Shown here: piece after piece, positions 26,701 to 35,213 of the stretch
Position numbering within the stretch: position 1 is the first letter of the stretch
How the letters are laid out: every line of letters starts with the position of its first letter
Assembly: GCA_046297495.1 (NCBI GenBank)
Contig: JBKBIP010000004.1
Coordinates: 1 to 64,000, forward strand
Source: JBKBIP01 sp046297495
Lineage (GTDB): Bacteria > Planctomycetota > Planctomycetia > Gemmatales > Gemmataceae
Direction: 5' to 3'
DNA: 64,000 nucleotides
The notes under the pieces: model-generated
What the model was told of the DNA's origin: nothing
What the model saw: only the letters and a program-made list of their open reading frames with translations
The model's database searches: none
Position numbers and translations under genes: made by a program

Positions 26701-27342
26701 ATGATCGAGCTAAATCTGGGACCCACCTTCCGCCATCTGCCGTACACGATTCGGCTCTACGATGTCACCGAGGAGATGTTCGACGAGATCGTCGATGAGG
26801 ACACCAAAGCAGAGTATATCGACGGGGTGATGATCGTGCATTCGCCAGCCTCTTTGCGACATGATTACGTCTCTGGGTTCATCCGTTCGCTTCTCAACGA
26901 TTATGCCGAGGCTCATGACTTGGGGGTTGTTTTTGGACCGGATGCGCTGGTTCGTCTGCGGACGGGGCGGCGTTTCGCGCCGGATGCGTTCTTCGTGCCG
27001 CGCGATCAAGTTGCCATACCCCTGCCCAAACAATACCACGGCGTTCCCGCCCTCGTCGTAGAGGTGTTGTCGTCGTCGAATCGTGAGGAGGATCTTCATG
27101 ATAAGCGACCCGCCTATCATGAAGCAGGGGTCAACGAAATCTGGATCGTGGATTTGGAGGAACAGGTGGTCCTGGTCGATTACCGCCAGAAGAAGGGCTA
27201 CAAGAAATCAAGGCATTCCTCGGGGAAAGTCCTCTCCAAAATCATCCCTGATTTCTGGCTCGATACCGACTGGTTGTGGTCCGAACCGCTGCCGAAGCGT
27301 TTGCCTTGTCTTCAACAAATCTTACGGAGCGCGAAGCCGTGA
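26701..27342 (+). CDS. Uma2-family (DUF820) PD-(D/E)XK nuclease-like protein, copy 1
   Basis: A 213-residue protein of the Uma2/DUF820 family, which has a restriction-endonuclease fold but no proven function. It shows AEYIDGVMIVHSPAS (about 37-51), FGPDALVRL, FAPDAFFVPRD (about 95-105, acidic residue of the fold), ALVVEVLSSSNREEDL (about 116-131, the ExxS strand) and KRPAYHEAGVNEIWIVD (the Lys and following strand). A GAGGGAA ribosome binding site precedes it. It is nearly identical to the next gene. These genes are multiplied in Planctomycetes and cyanobacteria; Tnp-derived or defence roles have been guessed only. Confidence 0.88.
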   Translation: MIELNLGPTFRHLPYTIRLYDVTEEMFDEIVDEDTKAEYIDGVMIVHSPASLRHDYVSGFIRSLLNDYAEAHDLGVVFGPDALVRLRTGRRFAPDAFFVPRDQVAIPLPKQYHGVPALVVEVLSSSNREEDLHDKRPAYHEAGVNEIWIVDLEEQVVLVDYRQKKGYKKSRHSSGKVLSKIIPDFWLDTDWLWSEPLPKRLPCLQQILRSAKP

Positions 27343-28291
27343 TTTATGATTATCGCCTGTCATATTTGGCATGGTCTCCGGCAACGTCCCACGGTATTTG
27401 GACAACGAAGGGAACACGCACATGCTCGAACTGAACCTTGGCCCCACCTTCCGCCATCTGCCGTACACCATTCGGCTCTACGATGTCACCGAGGAGATGT
27501 TCGACGAGATCGTCGATGAGGACACCAAAGCAGAGTATATCGACGGGGTGATGATCGTGCATTCGCCAGCCTCTTTGCGACATGATTACGTCTCTGGGTT
27601 CATCCGTTCGCTTCTCAACGATTATGCCGAGGCTCATGACTTGGGGGTTGTTTTTGGACCGGATGCGCTGGTTCGTCTGCGGACGGGGCGGCGTTTCGCG
27701 CCGGATGCGTTCTTCGTGCCGCGCGATCAAGTTGCCATACCCCTGCCCAAACAATACCACGGCGTTCCCGCCCTCGTCGTAGAGGTGTTGTCGTCGTCGA
27801 ATCGTGAGGAGGATCTTCATGATAAGCGACCCGCCTATCATGAAGCAGGGGTCAACGAAATCTGGATCGTGGATTTGGAGGAACAGGTGGTCCTGGTCGA
27901 TTACCGCCAGAAGAAGGGCTACAAGAAATCAAGGCATTCCTCGGGGAAAGTCCTCTCCAAAATCATCCCTGATTTCTGGCTCGATACCGACTGGTTGTGG
28001 TCCGAACCGCTGCCGAAGCGTTTGCCTTGTCTTCAACAAATCTTACGGAGCGCGAAGCCGTGATTTATGATTATCGCCTGTCATATTTGGCATGGTCTCC
28101 GGCAACGTCCCACGGTATTTGGACAACGAAGGGAACACGCACATGCTCGAACTGAACCTTGGCCCCAGCTTCCGCCATCTGCCGTACACCATTCGGCTCT
28201 ACGATGTCACCGAGGAGATGTTCGACGAGATCGTCGATGAGGACACCAAAGCAGAGTATATCGACGGGGTGATGATCGTGCATTCGCCAGC
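26749..28291 (+). repeat. Tandem duplication, 721-bp period, about 2.1 copies
   Basis: Positions 26749-27570 and 27470-28291 are the same sequence shifted by 721 bases, with a single difference seen (27447 C versus 28168 G). The unit covers most of one Uma2 gene plus its downstream spacer and the start of the next gene. Confidence 0.95.
27422..28063 (+). CDS. Uma2-family protein, copy 2 (chimeric duplicate)
   Basis: A 213-residue protein that differs from copy 1 only at residue 2 (Leu for Ile). Its first 24 codons have the codon usage of copy 3 (ATGCTCGAACTGAACCTTGG) while the rest is base-for-base copy 1. It is therefore a hybrid made by unequal recombination between copies 1 and 3. An in-frame ATG at 27371 exists, but 27422 aligns with the other copies and has GAAGGGAAC upstream. 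PD-(D/E)XK fold residues are as in copy 1. Confidence 0.88.
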   Translation: MLELNLGPTFRHLPYTIRLYDVTEEMFDEIVDEDTKAEYIDGVMIVHSPASLRHDYVSGFIRSLLNDYAEAHDLGVVFGPDALVRLRTGRRFAPDAFFVPRDQVAIPLPKQYHGVPALVVEVLSSSNREEDLHDKRPAYHEAGVNEIWIVDLEEQVVLVDYRQKKGYKKSRHSSGKVLSKIIPDFWLDTDWLWSEPLPKRLPCLQQILRSAKP

Positions 28292-28787
28292 TTCGTTCAG
28301 GCATGATGATGTCAGCGGTCTGCTGCGATTCCTGATGCGTGGGTTCGCTTCGTCGCATCAGCTCGGCAAGGTGTTGGGACCGGATTCGTTGGTGCGCCTG
28401 CCGGATAGCAGCAAGTACGCCCCCGATATTTTCTTCGTGCCCGCAGCGGATGTGCCCATTCCGTCCCCCAAGGTGTTCGATGGGGTGCCGGCTTTGATTG
28501 TCGAAGTGTTGTCTCCGTCTAATCACGATGAGGACCTGGAGATCAAACGGCCACGCTATCGCGCTGCCGGCGTGGCGGAAATCTGGTTTGTCGATCCCGA
28601 TAGTGGGGAAACGATCGTGGACCGCAAGCGGGGCAAGCGACATGTAACCAAAACGACCAAACGCGGCAAAGTGACCTCGTCCGTGCTGCCGGGCTTCTGG
28701 TTCGAGACGGCTTGGTTGGCCCAGGAGCCGTTGCCCAATGAGATGAGCTGCCTTCGGCAAATTTTGGACGACGGGACCGACGAGTGA
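28143..28787 (+). CDS. Uma2-family protein, copy 3 (divergent)
   Basis: A 214-residue Uma2 protein. The first 50 residues are almost the same as in copies 1 and 2 (up to HSPAS), after which the sequence diverges sharply while keeping the family motifs: LGPDSLVRL, YAPDIFFVPAAD, ALIVEVLSPSNHDEDL and KRPRYRAAGVAEIWFVD. The abrupt change at base 28291 marks the recombination boundary. C-terminal region LPGFWFETAWLAQEPLPN is typical. Same function uncertainty as its neighbours. Confidence 0.88.
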   Translation: MLELNLGPSFRHLPYTIRLYDVTEEMFDEIVDEDTKAEYIDGVMIVHSPASFRHDDVSGLLRFLMRGFASSHQLGKVLGPDSLVRLPDSSKYAPDIFFVPAADVPIPSPKVFDGVPALIVEVLSPSNHDEDLEIKRPRYRAAGVAEIWFVDPDSGETIVDRKRGKRHVTKTTKRGKVTSSVLPGFWFETAWLAQEPLPNEMSCLRQILDDGTDE

Positions 28788-29185
28788 CATTCGCTGTTCT
28801 TTGCATTGTTTTGTGTGTTTCCGGTGGTGAAAAAGTTCCCGCCAACGTGGGGGGGGGCTGGCGTTGGGCCGCCCCCCGCGGCGCGGCTTCGTCGGCCTCG
28901 CTGGCTGCCAAGGCAGGGAGCAACATGGCGACATGAATCAACAACCACAGGGCCAACGACTGGCCCCAGAGCGTGAGCCAACGGCGGGGATTCCTCATCG
29001 GATCATCCCTGCCAACACATCGATAACAAGACGATCACCTGGCCAATAGGGATGGTCGTTGTATGCAGTGTATCATTCCCTTGATCATGGTCGCCTCCCC
29101 TTCTCCTTGTTGCCGAAACAGAAGCACGAATTCGAGCGTCTAGCACGCGGGCGGCATCCGTTCAGCATATCCTCATGGAGAAGTC
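28788..29185. other. Intergenic region, no gene accepted
   Basis: About 400 bases after the third Uma2 gene. A G-rich run (GGGGGGGGG near 28850) and a minus-strand frame with a signal-like N-terminus were noted, but nothing is supported as a gene. Confidence 0.45.
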
Positions 29186-29293
29186 ATGAATAGCGCCCTA
29201 CAATTGACCTTGCGGACATTGAGCCGATTCAGGAACGTAGCCAGGGTGTCCAGAACGGCGCCCGACCATCCACCACAGAGACCCGCCCCATGA
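29186..29293 (+). CDS. Possible 35-residue leader ORF coupled to ung
   Basis: ATG 29186 follows GGAGAAGTC and opens a 35-codon frame (MNSALQLTLRTLSRF at the start, ending HPPQRPAP). Its TGA overlaps the ung ATG by four bases (ATGA). ung lacks a clear ribosome binding site, so coupling through this short frame would make sense. The alternative is that TACAAT at 29199-29204 within it is the -10 box of ung and the ORF is chance. Confidence 0.25.
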   Translation: MNSALQLTLRTLSRFRNVARVSRTAPDHPPQRPAP

Positions 29294-29967
29294 AGATCGA
29301 CCTGCCCGATTCGTGGAAGCTCGTGCTGCGTGAGGAGATCAGCAAGCCTTACTTTCAACAGCTGCGAACCTTCGTTGATGCGGAACGCGGCCGACACACG
29401 GTCTATCCACCCGAAGACGAGGTATTTTCGGCCTTTTGCCTCACTTCTTTGGATCGGGTCAACGTGCTGCTTCTGGGGCAAGACCCCTATCCCGGCCCCC
29501 AGCAGGCGCATGGTCTGTGCTTCTCGGTGCGCCCCGGCGTGAGGATTCCCCCTTCGTTGGTCAACATTTTCAAGGAGTTGCGTGACGACTTGGGTTGTGC
29601 CGTGCCCAACAACGGCTACCTGGCGCCGTGGGCGGAACAGGGGGTCTTGCTGCTCAATGCCGTGCTGACGGTGCGCGCCGGCACGCCGAACTCGCACAAG
29701 AACCAAGGGTGGGAAAAATTCACCGACGCCGTGATTGCCGCACTCAACGCGAAAACCGCTGGCATGGTGTTCGTGCTCTGGGGGAACCACGCTCAGAAAA
29801 AAATCCCTCTGATCGACCAGAGCCGGCATGTCATCGTCCAAGCAGCGCATCCATCCCCTCTGTCCGCTCAGAATGGCTTCATTGGCAGCAAGCCATTCTC
29901 GGCCATCAATGCCGCCTTGGCGCGGGCCGGCAAGCCGCCCATTCACTGGCAACTACCCAACATTTGA
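29290..29967 (+). CDS. ung: Uracil-DNA glycosylase, family 1
   Basis: A 225-residue base-excision repair enzyme that removes uracil from DNA. The water-activating loop GQDPYPG is at 63-69 (Asp65), VRIPPSLVNIFKEL follows near 83-96, LLLNAVLTVRAG near 117-128, and the DNA-intercalation loop HPSPLSAQ near 188-195. These are complete for UNG. The length is normal. There is no good ribosome binding site directly before the ATG. Confidence 0.97.
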   Translation: MKIDLPDSWKLVLREEISKPYFQQLRTFVDAERGRHTVYPPEDEVFSAFCLTSLDRVNVLLLGQDPYPGPQQAHGLCFSVRPGVRIPPSLVNIFKELRDDLGCAVPNNGYLAPWAEQGVLLLNAVLTVRAGTPNSHKNQGWEKFTDAVIAALNAKTAGMVFVLWGNHAQKKIPLIDQSRHVIVQAAHPSPLSAQNGFIGSKPFSAINAALARAGKPPIHWQLPNI

Positions 29968-30107
29968 GAAACGCCGGCCGCCGGAGGCGCCCTCTCGACG
30001 ACAACAACCGCATCGCTTACAATTATTCATCAGATTCCCTCACCTATCCCCCTAGTCGTGGCGCGAAGGCCGCCCATTCCCCGACGACCCCAGCCAGAGG
30101 CACAACA

Positions 30108-31571
30108 ATGACCATTGAAATTTTTGACTTGGTCAAGGAGCGGGAAGTGTGCCAACTTCCCGGCTACCACGGCAAGGTCTATTCCATCGCCTTTTCTCCC
30201 GACAATCAGACCTTGGCCGCCGGCGGGGAAGATGGCAATGTACGGCTCTGGAACATCGACAACAGCCGGTTGAAAACGGTATTGACGGGGCATGAAGGGG
30301 GAGTGCTGGCGGTGGCATTCTCCCCCGATGGCGAGTTGTTAGCCACCGGCAGCGAAGATCGGACATGGCGGCTGTGGGGAGTTCAGCAGGGGGCCGACCT
30401 GGGGACCTTATGGGGACATGAGGATGAAGTGGTGTCCCTGGCTTTTTCCCCCGATGGGACCCTGTTGGCTTCGGGGAGCGAGGACCAAACGATTCGCTTG
30501 TGGGACACCGTGACCGGCCAGGAAACGTGCTCATTGCGGGGACACCAGGGGCGTGTCGAGTCTCTGGCTTTTTCCCCGGATGGGCGGACCCTGGCTTCGG
30601 GAAGCTGGGATTGGTCAGTGCGCCTGTGGGACGTGGCCAGCGGCAAGCTCAACCGGCTGTTGACGGGGCACACGGGGGCGGTGCATCAGTTGGCTTTTGC
30701 CCCCGACGGCCAAACGCTGGCTTCGTGCGGCGGCGACCGGACCATCCGCTTGTGGAATTTGTCATCGGTCCATCGCTCCTTGCCGTGTATCGAGCAACAT
30801 AACGGCGTGGTGTTTTCCCTGGCCTTCGCCCCGGATGGCCGGACGCTGGTTTCCGGCAGCGAGGACCGCACGAGCCGGCGCTGGGACACGACCACCGGAC
30901 AGGAACTCCGCTTGCTCTACGAGTCGCCGGGGTTGATTTCGTTGATTGCCTTCTCCCCCACCGCCACGTTGCAAGTATCGGTGACGAGCGGCGGATCATC
31001 TCTGTTCATTCGCAAGACCATGAACAAACTCGGTGAAACGGGCCGCGTACGCTCCACCCCCACGACCTACCTGGACAAGCTGTGGACTGATTTGGCCGAA
31101 GTGGACGATACGCGGGCTGCCAGTGTGATCCGCACTTTAACCACGGCCCCCAGTGCCCTCCCCTTTTTGCAAACGCACTTGCAGCCGGCGGCCGCCGTCT
31201 CTGTGGACCAGTGTGCGAACTGGCTCCGCGACCTGCGCGCGGGCCGTTTACGAGAACGCCGGCAAGCCTATGTCTCTTTTTTGCGTTGGGGAGACCAGAC
31301 CCAGACATGGCTGACGGAGCAATTGGCCGTGGAAGCGAATCCCGCGACGCGAACCCTTCTACAAACCATTCTGGACCAACTCCAGCGCCGGAGCGTCTCA
31401 CGAGATGAACGCCGAACCATCCGCGCCGTGCAAGCGCTGCTGCGCATGGGGACGGTGGAAGCCCGCCAACTGCTGGACAAACTGGCCCAAGGCGCCTCCG
31501 AAGCCGCCTTGACCCGCGCCGCCCAAACCGCGCTGGAGCAATGGTCAGCCGCCGCTGGCACGTCGAATTGA
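30108..31571 (+). CDS. WD40-repeat protein with planctomycete helical C-terminus
   Basis: A 487-residue protein. Seven or so WD40 repeats span residues about 15-300, with recurring VAFSPDGELLATGSEDRT and IRLWD units of about 42 residues each. The C-terminal 160 residues are helical (YLDKLWTDLAEVDDTRAASV; AVQALLRMGTVEARQLLDKL; TRAAQTALEQW). This tail is found after WD40 domains in many Planctomycetes proteins; here the usual kinase, sigma factor or cytochrome N-terminal partner is absent. No signal peptide, so likely cytoplasmic. Function unknown, probably a protein-interaction scaffold. Confidence 0.9.
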   Translation: MTIEIFDLVKEREVCQLPGYHGKVYSIAFSPDNQTLAAGGEDGNVRLWNIDNSRLKTVLTGHEGGVLAVAFSPDGELLATGSEDRTWRLWGVQQGADLGTLWGHEDEVVSLAFSPDGTLLASGSEDQTIRLWDTVTGQETCSLRGHQGRVESLAFSPDGRTLASGSWDWSVRLWDVASGKLNRLLTGHTGAVHQLAFAPDGQTLASCGGDRTIRLWNLSSVHRSLPCIEQHNGVVFSLAFAPDGRTLVSGSEDRTSRRWDTTTGQELRLLYESPGLISLIAFSPTATLQVSVTSGGSSLFIRKTMNKLGETGRVRSTPTTYLDKLWTDLAEVDDTRAASVIRTLTTAPSALPFLQTHLQPAAAVSVDQCANWLRDLRAGRLRERRQAYVSFLRWGDQTQTWLTEQLAVEANPATRTLLQTILDQLQRRSVSRDERRTIRAVQALLRMGTVEARQLLDKLAQGASEAALTRAAQTALEQWSAAAGTSN

Positions 31572-31637
31572 AGTTACGAGGGAACTTTGACAAGCGGAGA
31601 ATGTTCCGAACGAACTTCGTAATTTCGTTACTACTAT

Positions 31638-31684
31638 GATTCAGCGTTTCGCGCACGCGACAGCCCACACGAATCGATGAATCC
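31638..31684. repeat. Dispersed palindrome, GATTC-TCGTTTCGCG family
   Basis: GATTCAGCGTTTCGCG at 31638-31653 faces CGAATCGATGAATC at 31671-31684. It is alignable with the copies at 62965 and 41266. It lies in the 283-base spacer between convergent genes, where no gene was found. Confidence 0.6.
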
Positions 31685-31854
31685 ACCTGCCTCATCAGGA
31701 AGTGATGCACAGACGATCCTAAGAATGGCTAGCGGAGCCAAGCTACGCCGACTCCGTGCGCCGATCAACGCCGTGTCAGAATGGTTGGTCTTCCGCGACG
31801 TGGATCATCTTCATCCGGTCCTCAAGGGACCGGCTTGGGCAAAACTTCGTCATA

Positions 31855-32634
31855 TCACATCTCCATGAATTCCGCGTACTCCGCCTTGAAGGCGTCAATC
31901 CCTTTGCGCCAGGCCCAGACATCGAGGCCGATGGACAGCATCCGGCAGCCGAGATCGACGCAGCGGCGGGCGTAGGCGGGAGTGGTGGGGAGGATGGCCC
32001 AATGGGTGCCGTGGCGGCGACAGGCGGCAGACACGCGCTCCAGGGCTTGCCACACTTCGGGATGGTCCCATTGAGCGGGGATGCCCATCGATTGCGTCAG
32101 GTCGGCGGGGCCGACGAAAAGGACGTCCACGTCGGGAATGGCAGCAATTTGTTCGACTTCCGCCACCGCTTGGATGTGCTCGATCTGGATGGCGACGAAG
32201 CTATCGGCGTTGGCTTGGGTCAGGAACTCGTGCAGCGGCATCAGGCCGTACTTGGCCTCGGCGCCGCTGGCGTTGATGCCGCGTTGGCCGCGCGGATGGA
32301 ATTTGGCCCAGCTCATGATCTCGGCGGCTTGGGCGGCGCCACGGACCTGGGCGGCCATGATGCCGTTGGCCCCCGCCTCCAGCGGCCGCATCACCGTGGC
32401 GTAATCGGTGGCCGTCAAACGCACGAAACTGTCCAGGCCATGCGCCCGCGCTGCCAAGGCCGCCTCTTCGATCTGCCCGATGGTCAAGCCGGCGTGCTCC
32501 TGATCCAGCCAGACCGCGTCAAAGCCGCCGATCAAGCCGATCAGGCGGATCAGTTTCGGATGGCATAATTGCCCCATTCCGAAGACACGCACGAGCTTAT
32601 CCTGAGCCAGCAATTCCTTCAAACGGCACGACAT
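31855..32634 (-). CDS. HpcH/HpaI-type aldolase (class II)
   Basis: A 259-residue metal-dependent aldolase/citrate-lyase-like enzyme of the HpcH/HpaI family, which cleaves or forms 2-keto acids carrying a 4-hydroxy group. FDAVWLDQEHAG (about 33-44) contains the catalytic His. RPLEAGANGIMAAQV (about 78-92) and HPRGQRG (about 104-110, substrate Arg) are typical. Metal ligands are QIEH (Glu) and FVGPADLTQSMG (Asp). ATG 32634 has AAAGGAT upstream. It follows the 2-oxoacid dehydrogenase E2 gene by 175 bases on the same strand, possibly feeding it a 2-oxo acid, but this is inference. Confidence 0.9.
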   Translation of the reverse strand: MSCRLKELLAQDKLVRVFGMGQLCHPKLIRLIGLIGGFDAVWLDQEHAGLTIGQIEEAALAARAHGLDSFVRLTATDYATVMRPLEAGANGIMAAQVRGAAQAAEIMSWAKFHPRGQRGINASGAEAKYGLMPLHEFLTQANADSFVAIQIEHIQAVAEVEQIAAIPDVDVLFVGPADLTQSMGIPAQWDHPEVWQALERVSAACRRHGTHWAILPTTPAYARRCVDLGCRMLSIGLDVWAWRKGIDAFKAEYAEFMEM

Positions 32635-32809
32635 GAGATAATCCTTTGTTGGTAATGGTATCTTGACCAAGCGGCCACACGTAAGAGAGCTTACGGACGT
32701 TGTACATAGTTTTCGTGCCAGGAGCGACAAGGAAAGCCACCCAGCTCGCCCGATTTTTTTCAGCGGTCTTCACCGCCTAGGAACGAAGGGGTGAAGTGGT
32801 GGTTGTTGG

Positions 32810-34063
32810 TCACGCCTTCGACGACGACGGAGCCAGTAACAGTGCTGCCGGATTTTGCAAATGGCGGATGAGGGCGTTGCCGAAGGCGGCGCCGACGGCG
32901 CCGTCGAGAACGCGGTGATCGAAGGAAAAGGACAAATAGACGATGTCGGCGGGGCGGAGGTTGCCGGTGCTGTCATAAACAGGTCGCTTGACGACTTTGC
33001 CGATGCCCAAAATGCCGACTTCGGGATGATGAATGATCGGCGTCGAGATCAGGCCGCCGATGTTGCCGACCGAGGTGATGGTGAACGTGCCGCCGCGCAA
33101 GTCGTCGAGCTTGGCCTTTCCCAAGCGGGCGTCATAGCTGAGGCGTTCGATGTCACGGGCGATATGGGCCAAGTCTTTGTGGTCGGCGTCGTGGACCACC
33201 GGCACGATCAACCCGCCCGGCGTGGCTACCGCGACACCGATATGATACTTATCGTGCAGCACGATGTCGCCGGCTTGCTCGTCGAGAGAGGCGTTGACCA
33301 AGGGAACTTCCTTTAGCGCCAACGCCGCCGCCTTGACGAAGAAAGCCAGGTAGGTCAATTTCACTCCCTGTTGGGCAAACGGTTCCCGCAGCGCGTCGCG
33401 CAGCTTGACCAATTCCGTGACATCGCATTCATCCACATACGAATAATGGGGAATGGCGTGCTTGGCGTGCACCATCATCTCGGCGATCTTGCGGCGCAGG
33501 CCGATCAGCTTGACGCGCGTGCCGGGGGTGCCGTAATCGACGAACGACTTCGGTGCCGCCTGGGGTTCGCCGCGCTTCGCCTGGACGTGGGCGGACAGAT
33601 CATCCATCAAGATGCGTCCCTGGGGCCCGCTGCCAGGAACTTGGGACAAGTCGATGCCCAACTTCCGCGCCAGCAAGCGGACCGATGGCGCTGCCTTGAC
33701 CGGCACGCGCGGCGCCGGCCCATTGGGGCTGGCTGATTTCGAGGTCGCGGTCCGCGCCGGCGTGGGAATCGTCTCCTTTTTGGCAGTCACGGCCTGCTTC
33801 ACTTCTTGCGGTGATTCGGGTTTTACCTGGCCGGCGGGGGTGTAGCTCATGACCACTTGGCCGACTTGGATGGTATCCCCCGGTTCGGCGTGTAAGCCGG
33901 TGATGGTGCCGGCGAACGCCGCGGGGACTTCCATCGTGGCCTTGTCGGTCATCACTTCCATCAGGTTCTGGCCATGACGCACCGTGTCGCCGACCTGGAC
34001 ATGCCAAGCGACCAGCTCCGCCTCATAGACCCCTTCGCCCAATTCTGGCACGCGAAAGTCCAT
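32810..34063 (-). CDS. 2-oxoacid dehydrogenase E2 (dihydrolipoamide acyltransferase)
   Basis: A 417-residue E2 core protein. One lipoyl domain at 1-77 carries the lipoylated Lys41 in MTDKATME. A Pro/Ala/Thr-rich linker follows, then the E3/E1-binding domain (PSVRLLARKLGIDLSQVPGS, about 125-160), and the catalytic domain with SFDHRVLDGA near the C-terminus (His383). This makes acyl-CoA from lipoyl-bound acyl groups. It is third in the E1alpha-E1beta-E2 operon. The single lipoyl domain fits both pyruvate and branched-chain complexes; E1 features lean toward the branched-chain type. No E3 gene is present here. Confidence 0.95.
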   Translation of the reverse strand: MDFRVPELGEGVYEAELVAWHVQVGDTVRHGQNLMEVMTDKATMEVPAAFAGTITGLHAEPGDTIQVGQVVMSYTPAGQVKPESPQEVKQAVTAKKETIPTPARTATSKSASPNGPAPRVPVKAAPSVRLLARKLGIDLSQVPGSGPQGRILMDDLSAHVQAKRGEPQAAPKSFVDYGTPGTRVKLIGLRRKIAEMMVHAKHAIPHYSYVDECDVTELVKLRDALREPFAQQGVKLTYLAFFVKAAALALKEVPLVNASLDEQAGDIVLHDKYHIGVAVATPGGLIVPVVHDADHKDLAHIARDIERLSYDARLGKAKLDDLRGGTFTITSVGNIGGLISTPIIHHPEVGILGIGKVVKRPVYDSTGNLRPADIVYLSFSFDHRVLDGAVGAAFGNALIRHLQNPAALLLAPSSSKA

Positions 34064-34084
34064 GATGTGGGTTCCTTTATGAGA

Positions 34085-34142
34085 TTAGCGACGCTTCGGA
34101 GAAGCGTTCGGATTCCCAAACGCTCCCGCGAAGCGTCGCTAA
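34085..34142. repeat. Dispersed palindrome (TTAGCGACGCTTCG arms)
   Basis: A perfect 14-bp inverted repeat, TTAGCGACGCTTCG at 34085-34098 and its complement at 34129-34142, with a further AAGCGTT/AACGCT pairing inside. It sits in the 91-base E1beta-E2 spacer. A related half copy occurs at about 54968-54995. Confidence 0.7.
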
Positions 34143-34154
34143 ACAACTAATTTC

Positions 34155-35210
34155 TCACGTCGCTTCCGTCGCCAGTTGCCGCATGGCATCGCGGATGCTC
34201 GGCAACTGGGGGACGGTGTTTTGTTCATAGACCTGATTCAAACCGATGCCGGGGACGTGCTTACCTTGCAGCACGCGCGGCCGGGCGATCAGGTCGTAGA
34301 AATGTTCGTCAATGACCCGGCGCAGCAAATGTTCGCCGAAGTTGGTCACTTCGGTGTCTTCGTTGACGAACAACACCCGGCCGGTTTTCAACACGCTGTC
34401 GCTGATGGCTCGCCAATCGTAGGGGAAGATGCTGCGCAAGTCGATGACATCGAAGGTTAAACCGGAGTCGGCCAATTCGTCGGCAGCTTTGACGCACAGC
34501 GGCAACGTGCGGCCATAGCTGACGACGGTGGCGTGGTCCCCTTCGCGGACCAGGGACGCTTTCCCCAGCGGCACGAAGTATTCCTCCAAGGGGGGCCAGC
34601 GCGGTTGCCACTTACTGCGGTCGCCGACGGGAGCGTCGATCATCTCTTTGAGCAAGTTGTCATCCGCCGGCTCTCCCGGAATGAGCCGGTCGCCGCGCAC
34701 GCGCAACAGCGCCTTGGGCAAGAGCACCATCACCGGGTTGGGATCGGCAATCGCGGACAGCATCAAGCCATAGGCATCCAGTGAATTGCTGGGCATGACG
34801 ATCTTCCAGCCGGCCAAACGGCTGGCCCAACTCTCGAACGAGTGCGAATGGTACAAGCTGCCGCGAATGCCAGAACCACTCGGCGTCATGAGCACGATAG
34901 GCATAGGATAGTTCCCCGCCCCTGCCCAGCGCTGATTGCCGGCCACTTTGAGCAAATCGATGGTGTTGAAGCTATAATCACAGAATTGAAACTCCGCCAC
35001 CGGCCGCCCGCCGGCGTAGGCAATCCCCATCGCCATGCCGATGATGCCGCGTTCATCGAGCGGCGAGTTCCACGCCGTCTTCAATCCCTGCGTGGCCGTG
35101 AACACTCCCCCCAACGGCGGCCCGACATCCTCGCCGAAAATGTCGGTGACACCGAGATGTTCCTCGCCATAGTGGAGAGCCATGCGAACGGCTTGTACGA
35201 GAGTGGCCAT
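34155..35210 (-). CDS. 2-oxoacid dehydrogenase E1 beta subunit
   Basis: A 351-residue thiamine-diphosphate enzyme subunit that pairs with E1alpha to decarboxylate a 2-oxo acid. It begins ATLVQAVRMAL, the usual start. GEDVGPPLGGVFTATQGL (about 24-41, ThDP-binding Glu region), AEFQFCDYSFNTIDLL (about 73-88) and VVSYGRTLPLC with DLRSIFPYDW are characteristic. Unusually, only CCC separates its ATG from the AT-rich inverted-repeat element, so no ribosome binding site is visible. Length is normal. Confidence 0.95.
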   Translation of the reverse strand: MATLVQAVRMALHYGEEHLGVTDIFGEDVGPPLGGVFTATQGLKTAWNSPLDERGIIGMAMGIAYAGGRPVAEFQFCDYSFNTIDLLKVAGNQRWAGAGNYPMPIVLMTPSGSGIRGSLYHSHSFESWASRLAGWKIVMPSNSLDAYGLMLSAIADPNPVMVLLPKALLRVRGDRLIPGEPADDNLLKEMIDAPVGDRSKWQPRWPPLEEYFVPLGKASLVREGDHATVVSYGRTLPLCVKAADELADSGLTFDVIDLRSIFPYDWRAISDSVLKTGRVLFVNEDTEVTNFGEHLLRRVIDEHFYDLIARPRVLQGKHVPGIGLNQVYEQNTVPQLPSIRDAMRQLATEAT

Positions 35211-35213
35211 GGG

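Noticed and set aside
28543..28998. Minus-strand frame starting with a signal-peptide-like sequence (LTLWGQSLALWLLIHVAMLL)
   Set aside because: After the hydrophobic start the sequence is low-complexity and runs antisense into the third Uma2 gene; the ribosome binding site is weak. It might be a gene remnant but cannot be supported.
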